This document shows positions 44,274-52,607 of a stretch of DNA of 64,000 nt, in pieces. Source of the DNA: Streptomyces sp. f51. Its GTDB lineage: Bacteria; Actinomycetota; Actinomycetes; Streptomycetales; Streptomycetaceae. The position numbers and the translations under genes were made by a program. Under the pieces are notes generated by a model that was not told where the DNA came from, ran no database searches, and saw only the letters and a program-made list of their open reading frames with translations. Numbering within the stretch: position 1 is the stretch's first letter; each line of letters begins with the position of its first letter. The DNA lies in the NCBI RefSeq assembly GCF_037940415.1, contig NZ_CP149798.1, positions 5,799,001 through 5,863,000 on the forward strand, read 5' to 3'.

Positions 44274-45380
44274 ATGAACAACACGATGCGCAGAGTCGTC
44301 ATCGGCACCGCCGCTGTTTCCATGGCCCTCTCGGTGGCCGCCTGTGGCAAGGCCGGCGACAAGAGCTCCAGCGACAGCAGCAGCAGCTCCTCCTCCTCGG
44401 GCAGCAAGACCATCGGTCTCCTGCTCCCCGACAGCGTCACCGCTCGCTACGAGAAGTTCGACCACCCGCTCTTCGAGGCCAAGGTCAAGGAGCTGTGCCC
44501 GGACTGCAAGGTCCAGTACGCGAACGCGGCCGGCGACGCCGCCAAGCAGGCCCAGCAGGTCAGCACCATGATCACCCAGGGCGTCAAGGTCCTCGTGATC
44601 AGCGCCCAGGACTCGGCCGCGATCAAGTCCTCCATCCAGACCGCGGTCAACAAGGGCATCAAGGTCGTCGCGTACGACCGTCTCGCCCAGGGTCCGGTCT
44701 CGGCGTACGTCTCCTTCGACAACGAGAAGGTCGGCGAGCTCCAGGGTCAGGCGCTCCTCACCTCGCTCGGCTCGAAGGCCACCAAGAAGTCGAAGATCGT
44801 CATGATCAACGGTGACGACGCCGACCCGAACGCCGGTCAGTTCAAGGCGGGTGCCCACAAGGCCCTCGACGGCAAGGTCGACATCGCCTACGAGCAGTCC
44901 GGCCTGTGGAAGGACACCGTCGCCGCGCAGAAGATGTCCGCTGCCATCACGCAGCTCGGTGCCAAGAACATCGCGGGCGTCTACTCCGCCAACGACGGCA
45001 TGGCCGGTGGCATCGCCAACACCCTCAAGGGTGCGAAGATCAGCGGCATCCCGCTGACGGGCCAGGACGCCGAGCTCGCGGGTATCCAGCGCCTCGTCGC
45101 CGGCACCCAGTCCTCCACGGTCTACAAGGCCTTCAAGCCGGAGGCGGACGCCGCTGCCCAGCTCGCGGTCAACCTGCTGACCAACAAGGACATCAAGTCC
45201 CTCGCCAACCAGACGCTGACCAGCGGCTCCGGCGACAAGGTCCCCTCGCAGCTGCTCGTCCCGGTCTCGGTCACCAAGGCCAACATCAAGGACACGGTGA
45301 TCAAGGACGGCCTGTACCAGGTCTCCGACATCTGCACCGCGGACTTCGCCAAGGCCTGCAAGGCCGCCGGCCTCCAGTAA
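44274..45380 (+). CDS. xylF: XylF xylose-binding lipoprotein
   Basis: A 368-residue ABC sugar-binding protein of the ribose/xylose class. The lipobox AAC (C24) is followed by a serine-rich linker, then the type-I binding fold: KTIGLLLPDSVTARYEKFDHPLFEAKV, QQVSTMITQGVKVLVISAQDSAA, GIKVVAYDRL, VYSANDGMAGGIANTLK, and PLTGQDAELAGIQRLVAGTQSSTVYK. It captures D-xylose (inferred from homology and operon) at the cell surface. First gene of xylFGH; separated from xylG by 278 bp with a strong hairpin. Confidence 0.92.
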   Translation: MNNTMRRVVIGTAAVSMALSVAACGKAGDKSSSDSSSSSSSSGSKTIGLLLPDSVTARYEKFDHPLFEAKVKELCPDCKVQYANAAGDAAKQAQQVSTMITQGVKVLVISAQDSAAIKSSIQTAVNKGIKVVAYDRLAQGPVSAYVSFDNEKVGELQGQALLTSLGSKATKKSKIVMINGDDADPNAGQFKAGAHKALDGKVDIAYEQSGLWKDTVAAQKMSAAITQLGAKNIAGVYSANDGMAGGIANTLKGAKISGIPLTGQDAELAGIQRLVAGTQSSTVYKAFKPEADAAAQLAVNLLTNKDIKSLANQTLTSGSGDKVPSQLLVPVSVTKANIKDTVIKDGLYQVSDICTADFAKACKAAGLQ

Positions 45381-45478
45381 GCACCTTCGGGTCGGGCGAC
45401 TACTCGCACCATGAGTAGCCGCCCGATTCGTGACCGCCCCACGGTGGTCGTGACCGCCCAGGCGGTCCCGTGAACCTG

Positions 45479-45526
45479 TCCGACGCCTGCCCCACCTTCA
45501 AACCCCGCTGCGGGGCGGGCGTCGGA
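45479..45526 (+). terminator. Intercistronic hairpin between xylF and xylG
   Basis: A 15-bp stem (TCCGACGCCTGCCCC / GGGGCGGGCGTCGGA, one G-U pair) around an 18-nt loop, about 100 bp after xylF. It can act as an attenuator or mRNA stabiliser giving more binding protein than transporter. A second small hairpin, TGTGC-T6-GCACA, follows at 45577-45592. Confidence 0.75.
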
Positions 45527-45658
45527 TGGAACCGTTGCGGATTGCAGCGGATTCACGCATGTTCATTATGTAATCTTGTGCTTTTTTGCACAGTCTTCCG
45601 CGCCGGTTTGTTCGAGCGCGGCATCCCCGCCGGTCAGGCGGCGAAGGAGATGGTTCAC

Positions 45659-46441
45659 GTGTCCGCTACGCCCGTGCTGGCGTTGCGCGGAGTCTCAAAG
45701 CGATTCGGTGCGGTTCAGGCTCTCACCGATGTCGAGCTCGAGGTTCACGCCGGAGAAGTGGTCGCCCTGGTGGGCGACAACGGTGCAGGAAAGTCCACGC
45801 TGGTCAAGACGATCGCGGGCGTTCACCCCATCGATGAGGGCGTCATCGAGTGGGACGGCCAGGCGGTCAGCATCAACAAGCCGCACGACGCCCAGGGACT
45901 CGGCGTCGCGACGGTCTACCAGGACCTCGCGCTGTGCGACAACCTCGATGTCGTCGGCAACCTCTACCTCGGTCGGGAGCTGCTGCACCGCGGCGTCCTC
46001 GACGAGGTGACCATGGAGCAGAAGGCGCGCGAGCTGCTGAGCACGCTCTCCATCCGCATCCCGAGCGTGCGCATCCCGATCGCGAGCCTTTCCGGCGGTC
46101 AGCGCCAGGTCGTGGCCATCGCCCGCGCCCTCATCGGTGACCCCAAGGTCGTCATCCTCGACGAGCCGACCGCCGCCCTCGGCGTCGAGCAGACCGCGCA
46201 GGTCCTCGACCTGGTCGAGCGGCTGCGCGAGCGCGGTCTCGGCGTCATCCTCATCAGCCACAACATGGCCGATGTGAAGGCCGTCGCGGACACCGTCGCC
46301 GTCCTGCGCCTGGGCAAGAACAACGGCTCCTTCTCCGTGAAGGACACCAGCCACGAAGAGATCATCGCCGCGATCACCGGAGCCACGGAAAACGCCGTGA
46401 CCCGTCGTGCGGGGCGTCGCAGCACGGAGGCCGCAAAGTGA
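45659..46441 (+). CDS. xylG: XylG ABC transporter ATPase (single domain)
   Basis: A 260-residue ABC ATPase with Walker A GDNGAGKST (residues 39-47), signature LSGGQRQ, Walker B VVILDEPTAAL and H-loop ILISHNM. The start is the GTG eight bases after AAGGAGA; a longer frame runs back to 45470 but crosses the intercistronic hairpin. Enterobacterial XylG/RbsA are about 500 residues with two ABC cassettes; this is one cassette, as in other actinobacterial sugar systems, so it must homodimerise. GTGA overlap with xylH. Confidence 0.93.
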   Translation: MSATPVLALRGVSKRFGAVQALTDVELEVHAGEVVALVGDNGAGKSTLVKTIAGVHPIDEGVIEWDGQAVSINKPHDAQGLGVATVYQDLALCDNLDVVGNLYLGRELLHRGVLDEVTMEQKARELLSTLSIRIPSVRIPIASLSGGQRQVVAIARALIGDPKVVILDEPTAALGVEQTAQVLDLVERLRERGLGVILISHNMADVKAVADTVAVLRLGKNNGSFSVKDTSHEEIIAAITGATENAVTRRAGRRSTEAAK

Positions 46442-47751
46442 GCGACACGTCTAAGGTTTCCAAGACGGAGGTCGAGCAGACCACCGTCGCTCCCGCCAGC
46501 GACCCCACCGCGGCCCCGGTCACCGTCGTCGACCCGCGTCTGCTGGTCCGCGAAGAGGGCTTCAAGGGCTACATCACCGAGTTCAAGCGCAAGATCAAGG
46601 GCGGCGAGCTCGGCTCCCTGCCGGTCTTCGTCGGCCTGGTCGTCATCTGGACGATCTTCCAGACCCAGAACTCCCGGTTCCTGAGCGCCGACAACCTGTC
46701 GAACATCAGCTACTTCATGTCGGCCACCGGCATGCTGGCCATCGGCCTGGTGTTCGTCCTGCTGCTCGGTGAGATCGACCTCTCCGTCGGCTCGGTCAGC
46801 GGCCTCGCCTCCACGGTCTTCGCCGTGTTCGTGGTCAACCACAGCATGAACCCCTGGCTGGCCCTGGTCCTGACCATCGCCGTCGGTGCCGCCATCGGCG
46901 CGCTCCAGGGCTGGTTCTTCGCCAAGATCGGCGTTCCCGCGTTCGTCGTGACGCTGGCCGGCTTCCTCGGCTGGAGCGGCCTGATGCTGTGGCTGCTCGG
47001 TTCGAGCGGCACCATCAACATCCCGTCCGACAGCGGCCCGGTGCACCTGCTCGGCCAGAGCTCGTTCTTCATGGACCAGGCCGTCGTCGGCGCCTACCTG
47101 CTGGCCGGCCTCGCCGTCCTGTCGATGCTCGTGGGTTCGTTCATGGACCAGCGCCGCCGCAAGGCCGCCGGTGTGCCCTTCCGGCCCACCAGCGAGATCC
47201 TGCTGCGCGTCACCGCGCTCGCCGTGGCGGCCTTCGTTTCCGCGGCCGTGCTCAACAACGCCTCCGGTGTCTCCAACGCCCTGGTGATCTTCCTGATCTC
47301 CCTGGTGATCGTCGACTTCGTGCTGCGCCGCACCACCTACGGCCGCAAGATCTTCGCGGTCGGCGGTGGCATCGAGGCGGCTCGCCGCTCCGGTATCAGC
47401 GTCTCCATGGTCCGCATCAGCGTCTTCGCCATCTCGGGCGCCTTCGCTGCCATCGGCGGTATGTTCTTCGCCGGACAGACCGCGAGCGCCACGCTGAACG
47501 CCGGCGGCGGCAACACCCTGATGCTCGCCATCGCGGCGGCCGTCATCGGTGGTACGAGCCTCTTCGGTGGCCGCGGAAACGTTTGGTCGGCCCTCCTGGG
47601 CATGCTGGTCATCCAGTCGATCCAGACCGGTCTCGACCTGCTCAACATGAACACCTCCATCCAGTACATGATCACTGGTGCGGTGCTCCTGGGCGCGGTC
47701 GTGATCGACTCCGTCTCGCGCAAGAGCCAGAAGGCCGCGGGCCGCGCGTAA
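46438..47751 (+). CDS. xylH: XylH sugar ABC permease
   Basis: A 437-residue permease of the RbsC/XylH (BPD_transp_2) class with about ten or more membrane helices: LPVFVGLVVIWTIFQTQ, SATGMLAIGLVFVLLLGEIDLSVGSVSGLAS, and GVPAFVVTLAGFLGWSGLMLWLLGS. RRTTYGRKIFAVGGGIEAARRSGISV is the conserved cytosolic loop and AAVIGGTSLFGGRGNVWSALLGMLVIQSIQTGLDLL the C-terminal signature. The first 60 residues are cytosolic. Overlaps xylG by 4 bp; followed by a 13-bp-stem terminator. Confidence 0.93.
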   Translation: MSDTSKVSKTEVEQTTVAPASDPTAAPVTVVDPRLLVREEGFKGYITEFKRKIKGGELGSLPVFVGLVVIWTIFQTQNSRFLSADNLSNISYFMSATGMLAIGLVFVLLLGEIDLSVGSVSGLASTVFAVFVVNHSMNPWLALVLTIAVGAAIGALQGWFFAKIGVPAFVVTLAGFLGWSGLMLWLLGSSGTINIPSDSGPVHLLGQSSFFMDQAVVGAYLLAGLAVLSMLVGSFMDQRRRKAAGVPFRPTSEILLRVTALAVAAFVSAAVLNNASGVSNALVIFLISLVIVDFVLRRTTYGRKIFAVGGGIEAARRSGISVSMVRISVFAISGAFAAIGGMFFAGQTASATLNAGGGNTLMLAIAAAVIGGTSLFGGRGNVWSALLGMLVIQSIQTGLDLLNMNTSIQYMITGAVLLGAVVIDSVSRKSQKAAGRA

Positions 47752-47804
47752 CACCGCGCGGGGGGCTCCGTAGAACACCGCGGTACGACCCCCGCGAAGG
47801 ACCC

Positions 47805-47836
47805 TGTGCCCGGCGCCAATGGCGGCGCCGGGCACA
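47805..47836 (+). terminator. Terminator after xylH
   Basis: A perfect 13-bp stem (TGTGCCCGGCGCC and complement) with loop AATGGC, 54 bp after xylH. A second hairpin (CCGGCACC-N6-GGTGCCGG, 47844-47865) follows at once. Confidence 0.9.
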
Positions 47837-47877
47837 GTCACGTCCGGCACCCCGCGTGGTGCCGGGCGCAGCCATGT

Positions 47878-47905
47878 CCGGACGAGAACACGTGTTCCCG
47901 TCCGG
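47878..47905. promoter_or_regulatory. 28-bp near-perfect palindrome before dxs
   Basis: Two 14-bp halves with one mismatched pair; the core GAACACGTGTTC is perfect and the flanks are CCGGACG/CGTCCGG. It ends 106 bp before the dxs start, after two terminator-like hairpins, so it may be a dxs operator or a third hairpin. Confidence 0.65.
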
Positions 47906-48011
47906 TTGGGCCGATCGTGTGGCGTGGATCGCCAGGCCCGGCCCGCGCCCGAAAAGGCGGAACATTAGACTCGACCAAGCCCGGCAACAGCTCTACTGCA
48001 AGGAGGCACGG

Positions 48012-49943
48012 GTGCCGCTGCTGACCCGCATCACGGGACCGCGCGATCTGGACCGGCTCAGCCTGGAGCAGCTGGACCAGCTGGCCGGCGAGATCAGGAC
48101 CTTCCTCGTCGACGCGGTCTCCAAGACCGGCGGCCACCTCGGCCCCAACCTCGGTGTGGTGGAGCTGACCATCGCCCTGCACCGCGTCTTCGAGTCGCCC
48201 AGGGACAGGGTGCTGTGGGACACGGGCCACCAGTCCTACGTCCACAAGCTGCTCACCGGCCGCCAGGACTTCTCCCGCCTGAAGATGAAGGGCGGTCTGT
48301 CCGGCTACCCCGCGCAGGCCGAGTCCGAGCACGACGTCATCGAGAACTCGCACGCCTCCACGGTCCTCGGCTGGGCCGACGGACTGGCGAAGGCGAACGA
48401 GGTCCTCGGCAAAAACGACCACGTGGTCGCCGTCATCGGTGACGGCGCGCTCACCGGCGGTATGGCCTGGGAGGCGCTGAACAACATCGCCGACGCCAAG
48501 GACCGGCCGCTGATCATCGTCGTCAACGACAACGAGCGGTCGTACGCGCCGACCATCGGCGGCCTCGCGAACCACCTGGCGACCCTGCGCACCACCGACG
48601 GCTACGAGCGCTTCCTGGCCCGGGGCAAGGACCTCCTGGAGCGCACGCCGGTCGTCGGCAAGCCGCTCTACGAGACCCTGCACGGAGCCAAGAAGGGCCT
48701 GAAGGACTTCATCGCCCCGCAGGGCATGTTCGAGGACCTCGGCCTGAAGTACGTCGGCCCGATCGACGGCCACGACATCGAGGCACTGGAGTCGGCGCTC
48801 GCCCGCGCCAAGCGCTTCGGCGGCCCGGTCATCGTGCACTGCCTCACCGAGAAGGGCCGCGGCTACCAGCCGGCCCTCCAGGACGAGGCCGACCGCTTCC
48901 ACGCCGTCGGCAAGATCCACCCGGACACGGGCCTGCCGATCGCCTCCTCCGGCGCCGACTGGACCTCCGTCTTCGGCGAGGAGATGGTCGCGCTCGGCAA
49001 GGAGCGCGAGGACATCGTCGCGATCACCGCCGCGATGCTCCAGCCTGTCGGCCTCGACCGCTTCGCCAAGGCGTTCCCCAAGCGGGTCTACGACGTCGGC
49101 ATCGCCGAGCAGCACGCCGCCGTCTCCGCGGCCGGCCTCGCCACCGGCGGACTGCACCCCGTCTTCGCCGTCTACGCGACCTTCCTCAACCGCGCCTTCG
49201 ACCAGGTCCTGATGGACGTGGCCCTGCACAAGTGCGGCGTCACCTTCGTCCTGGACCGCGCGGGCGTCACCGGCACCGACGGCGCCTCGCACAACGGCAT
49301 GTGGGACATGTCGATCCTCCAGGTCGTCCCGGGCCTCAGGCTCGCGGCCCCCCGCGACGCCGACCAGGTCCGCGCCCAGCTGCGCGAGGCCGTCGAGGTG
49401 AAGGACGCGCCCACCGTGGTGCGCTTCTCCAAGGGCGCGGTCGGTCCGGCCGTCCCCGCGGTGGGCCGGATCGGCGGCATGGACGTCCTGCGGGAGCCCG
49501 GCACCGACGCGCCCGACGTGCTGCTCGTCTCCGTCGGCGCGCTGGCCCCGATGTGCCTGGAGATCGCCGCCCTGCTCGACCGGCAGGGCATCTCCACCAC
49601 CGTCGTCGACCCGCGCTGGGTCAAGCCGGTGGACGAGGCCATGGCGCCGCTCGCCGAGCAGCACCGCGTGGTCGTCACCGTCGAGGACAACTCCCGGGTC
49701 GGCGGTGTCGGCTCCGCCGTCGCCCAGGCCCTGCGCGACGCGGGCGTCGACATGCCGCTGCGCGACTTCGGCATCCCGCCGCGCTTCCTCGACCACGCCT
49801 CCCGTGCCGAGGTCATGGCCGAGATCGGGCTGACCGCGCCGGACATCGCCCGGCAGGTCACCGGCCTCGTCTCCAAGCTCGACGGCCGCTTCGACGGCAC
49901 CACGGCCCAGGCGGTCGACGCGGTACAGCCCGCGCGCGACTGA
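48012..49943 (+). CDS. dxs: 1-Deoxy-D-xylulose-5-phosphate synthase
   Basis: A 643-residue thiamine-diphosphate enzyme that condenses pyruvate and glyceraldehyde 3-phosphate, entry to the MEP isoprenoid pathway and to thiamine/pyridoxal precursors. The start is the GTG after AGGAGG giving VPLLTRITGPRDLDRLSLEQL; an open frame extends far upstream through xylH in the wrong frame. Motifs: WDTGHQSYVHKLLTGR, VIGDGALTGGMAWEALNNIA (ThDP site), VGPIDGHD, DVGIAEQHAAVSAAGLA (catalytic Glu), and LDRAGVTGTDGASHNGMWDMS. By memory this is the second dxs locus of S. coelicolor, beside xylFGH. Confidence 0.95.
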   Translation: MPLLTRITGPRDLDRLSLEQLDQLAGEIRTFLVDAVSKTGGHLGPNLGVVELTIALHRVFESPRDRVLWDTGHQSYVHKLLTGRQDFSRLKMKGGLSGYPAQAESEHDVIENSHASTVLGWADGLAKANEVLGKNDHVVAVIGDGALTGGMAWEALNNIADAKDRPLIIVVNDNERSYAPTIGGLANHLATLRTTDGYERFLARGKDLLERTPVVGKPLYETLHGAKKGLKDFIAPQGMFEDLGLKYVGPIDGHDIEALESALARAKRFGGPVIVHCLTEKGRGYQPALQDEADRFHAVGKIHPDTGLPIASSGADWTSVFGEEMVALGKEREDIVAITAAMLQPVGLDRFAKAFPKRVYDVGIAEQHAAVSAAGLATGGLHPVFAVYATFLNRAFDQVLMDVALHKCGVTFVLDRAGVTGTDGASHNGMWDMSILQVVPGLRLAAPRDADQVRAQLREAVEVKDAPTVVRFSKGAVGPAVPAVGRIGGMDVLREPGTDAPDVLLVSVGALAPMCLEIAALLDRQGISTTVVDPRWVKPVDEAMAPLAEQHRVVVTVEDNSRVGGVGSAVAQALRDAGVDMPLRDFGIPPRFLDHASRAEVMAEIGLTAPDIARQVTGLVSKLDGRFDGTTAQAVDAVQPARD

Positions 49944-49963
49944 CGCCTCCGCACACGGCCGAC

Positions 49964-50004
49964 GGGCCGGTTTCAGCACCCTGTACGGGTGGTGAAACCG
50001 GCCC
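49964..50004 (+). terminator. Terminator after dxs
   Basis: A long stem: 12 bp (GGGCCGGTTTCA), one G/G mismatch, 5 bp (CACCC/GGGTG), loop TGTAC. It begins 21 bp after the stop. Confidence 0.92.
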
Positions 50005-50090
50005 ATCCGCGTGAAAGGGGCCGCGTCGGGGGATACGTGCTACCTGCCCTCTCGATCATGTCGAGGACGACAAGCGTGGGAGGTACGTCC

Positions 50091-51614
50091 GTGAGCAACA
50101 CCCTCTTCAGGACGAAAAGGGTCGAACAGTCGATCTTGGACACAGAGGAGCCGGAGCACGCGCTCAAGAAGTCGCTGTCCGCTCTGGACCTCACCGTGTT
50201 CGGCGTCGGCGTCATCATCGGCACCGGCATCTTCGTCCTCACCGGCAAGGTGGCCAAGGAGAACGCGGGGCCCGGCGTCTCGCTGGCCTTCGTCGCCGCG
50301 GGTGTCGCCTGCGCGCTGGCGGCCCTGTGCTACGCGGAGTTCGCCTCCACGGTCCCGGTCGCGGGCTCCGCGTACACCTTCTCCTACGCCTCCCTCGGCG
50401 AGCTGCCCGCCTGGATCATCGGCTGGGACCTGGTCCTGGAGTTCGCGCTCGGCACGGCGGTGGTGGCCGTCGGCTGGTCCGGCTACGTGCGTTCGCTGCT
50501 CGACAACGCGGGCTGGCACCTTCCCGACTCGCTCGGCGGGCGCGACGGGGCGCACGGGTTCGGCTTCGACATCCTCGCCGCCGCGCTGGTGCTGGTGCTC
50601 ACCGCCATCCTCGTCGTCGGCGTGAAGCTCTCCGCCCGGATCACCACCCTGGTCGTCGCGATCAAGGTCACCGTCGTCCTGATCGTGATCATCGCGGGCG
50701 CCTTCTTCATCGAGGGCAAGAACTACAAGCCGTTCATCCCGCCGGCGCAGGCCGTGACGGCGGGCAGCGGCATCAAGTCGCCGCTGATCCAGATCATGTT
50801 CGGCTGGGCGCCGACCAACTTCGGCGTGATGGGCATCTTCACCGCGGCCTCCGTCGTGTTCTTCGCCTTCATCGGCTTCGACGTGGTCGCCACGGCCGCG
50901 GAGGAGACGAAGAACCCGCAGCGGGACATGCCCCGCGGCATCCTCGGTTCGCTCGTGATCTGCACCACGCTCTACGTCCTGGTGTCGATCGTGGTCACCG
51001 GCATGCAGAAGTACACCGAACTGTCCGTCGACGCACCGCTCGCGGACGCGTTCAAGGCCACCGGGCACCCCTGGTACGCGGGCGTCATCAGCTTCGGCGC
51101 CGCCGTCGGACTCACCACCGTGTGCATGATCCTGCTGCTCGGCCAGACCCGTGTCTTCTTCGCGATGAGCCGCGACGGACTGCTGCCGCGCTTCTTCTCC
51201 CGCGTCCACCCGAGGTTCCGCACCCCGCACCGGCCGACCATCCTGCTCGGCGTGATCATCGCGATCGTCGCGGGCTTCACCAGCCTCAGCGCACTGGCCG
51301 AACTGGTCAACATCGGCACGCTCTTCGCCTTCATCGTGGTCGCGGTCGGCGTCGTCGTCCTGCGCCACACCCGCCCCGACCTGCCCCGCGCCTTCCGGAC
51401 CCCGTGGGTGCCGTGGGTGCCGATCCTGTCGGTGCTCGCGACGCTGTGGCTGATGCTGAACCTGCCGGCGGAGACCTGGCTGCGGTTCGTGATCTGGATG
51501 GTGATCGGCGTCGCCGTGTATTTCATGTACGGGCGCTCGCACAGCCGTCTGGCCCGCAACCCCGAGACGGGTTCGGGGAGCACCCGGACCCCGCCCGGCG
51601 GCACGGCCGGCTGA
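50091..51614 (+). CDS. APC-family (cationic) amino acid permease
   Basis: A 507-residue transporter with about 12 membrane helices. The start is the GTG after GGGAGG giving VSNTLFRTKRVEQSIL, where YfnA/CAT-type homology begins. TM1 carries the substrate-binding GVGVIIGTGIFVLTG; later segments include AYTFSYASLGELPAWIIGWDLVLEF, FFAFIGFDVVATAAEETKNPQRDMPRGI and QTRVFFAMSRDGLLP. It imports amino acids, probably basic or broad range, by proton or sodium coupling. The last residues (PPGGTAG) are encoded inside the first unit of the downstream tandem repeat. Confidence 0.9.
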   Translation: MSNTLFRTKRVEQSILDTEEPEHALKKSLSALDLTVFGVGVIIGTGIFVLTGKVAKENAGPGVSLAFVAAGVACALAALCYAEFASTVPVAGSAYTFSYASLGELPAWIIGWDLVLEFALGTAVVAVGWSGYVRSLLDNAGWHLPDSLGGRDGAHGFGFDILAAALVLVLTAILVVGVKLSARITTLVVAIKVTVVLIVIIAGAFFIEGKNYKPFIPPAQAVTAGSGIKSPLIQIMFGWAPTNFGVMGIFTAASVVFFAFIGFDVVATAAEETKNPQRDMPRGILGSLVICTTLYVLVSIVVTGMQKYTELSVDAPLADAFKATGHPWYAGVISFGAAVGLTTVCMILLLGQTRVFFAMSRDGLLPRFFSRVHPRFRTPHRPTILLGVIIAIVAGFTSLSALAELVNIGTLFAFIVVAVGVVVLRHTRPDLPRAFRTPWVPWVPILSVLATLWLMLNLPAETWLRFVIWMVIGVAVYFMYGRSHSRLARNPETGSGSTRTPPGGTAG

Positions 51615-52035
51615 CCCCGGCCCCGTGCTCCCGGCCACCCGGCCCGGCTGACCCCGCCGGGCAGCCCCGCGCTCCCGGCCACCCCGCCCGGCGGCACGGC
51701 CGGCTGACCCCCGGCCCCGTGCTCCCGGCCGGCCGGCCCGGCTGACCCCGCCGGGCAGCCCCGCGCTCCCGGCCACCCCGCCCGGCGGCACGGCCGGCTG
51801 ACCCCCGGCCCCGTGCTCCCGGCCACCCGGCCCGGCTGACCCCGCCCGGCGGCTCGTGTTTCCGGCACCCACCCCGGCGGCCCGGCCGCCCGACCGCCGG
51901 TCCCGTGCTCCCGGCCACCCGGCCCGGCGGCACGGCCGACTGCCCCCCGTCCCGTGCTCCCGTGCTCCCTAGCCCCCGGCCCGGTGGCACGGCCGTCCGA
52001 CCCCGCCTCACCGGCCCCGTGCTCCCGGCGCCCAC
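51601..52035. repeat. 93-94-bp GC-rich tandem repeat
   Basis: Units opening GCACGGCCGGCTGACC begin at 51601, 51694 and 51788 (spacing 93 and 94 bp) and each contains CCGTGCTCCCGGCC and CCGGGCAGCCCCGCGCTCC. More decayed copies continue to about 52035. The first unit overlaps the permease stop. The 441-bp gap to the next gene contains nothing else I can support. Confidence 0.85.
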
Positions 52036-52055
52036 CGCGGAGCACGGGGCCGGCG

Positions 52056-52448
52056 TCAGTCCCGGGGGCGTACGGTGCGCGGGCCCGTGACCCCGGCGCC
52101 CAGTTCGCCGACCCGGCGCCGCAGTTCGCGGTCGGCGGTGACCACGAGGCAGGGGCGGCCGCGTGCCCCGGCCACCAGTTCCACCATGCGGTCGTCGCCG
52201 CTGCCCGGGGCCTCGTCCACACGGACCCCCGGGACGGAGTCCACCCCGCGTGCCGCGCCCTCCACCACCAGGACGATCTCCAGCGGGCCGGGGTGACCGG
52301 GCAGCCCCGTTCCGGCGAGGTCGGCCAGCCGGTCCCTGAGCCGCTCGGCGGCGCCGCGCCGGTCCCGCCACCAGCCGTCAGGGACGGACCCCACCACGTT
52401 GGCGCCGTCCACGACGATCAGCGTCGGCAGGTCCTGAGGAGTCGTCAT
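52056..52448 (-). CDS. NYN/PIN-like nuclease-fold protein
   Basis: A 130-residue protein starting MTTPQDLPTLIVVDGANVVGS, with AGGATGGGGTC before the ATG; longer upstream frames are unconserved. The pattern VVDGANVV, WWRDRRGAAERL, IVLVVEGAARG, SGDDRMVEL and CLVVTADRELRRRV gives the spaced acidic residues of a NYN/YacP (PIN-like) RNase fold. Proteins like this are sometimes labelled NTP pyrophosphohydrolase in Streptomyces, which the motifs do not support. Target RNA unknown. Its 3' end abuts the tandem repeat. Confidence 0.75.
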   Translation of the reverse strand: MTTPQDLPTLIVVDGANVVGSVPDGWWRDRRGAAERLRDRLADLAGTGLPGHPGPLEIVLVVEGAARGVDSVPGVRVDEAPGSGDDRMVELVAGARGRPCLVVTADRELRRRVGELGAGVTGPRTVRPRD

Positions 52449-52607
52449 GACCCCATCCTGCCGTGAGTGCCGCCCGCCCAGTGCCGGGTGACGACCGGGC
52501 GGCCCGGCGACCGCGGAGGCCCGCCGGGGACGGCGAAGGCGGGGCGGTCCCCGGCGGCGGGCATGCCCCAGGTCACCGCACGGGCCGCCCGCGATTAAGG
52601 TGAAACG

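Noticed and set aside
45659..46441. xylG as a truncated gene (half the enterobacterial length)
   Set aside because: All ABC motifs are present and the C-terminus overlaps xylH normally; actinobacterial homologues of this type are single-cassette.
46989..48011. 984-residue version of Dxs starting inside xylH
   Set aside because: The added 341 residues are out-of-frame xylH; a strong AGGAGG and conserved N-terminus place the start at 48012.
46099..50006. Long antisense frames opposite xylH, dxs and the permease
   Set aside because: Compositional shadows of well-conserved sense genes; the predicted proteins have no recognisable motif and a biased composition.
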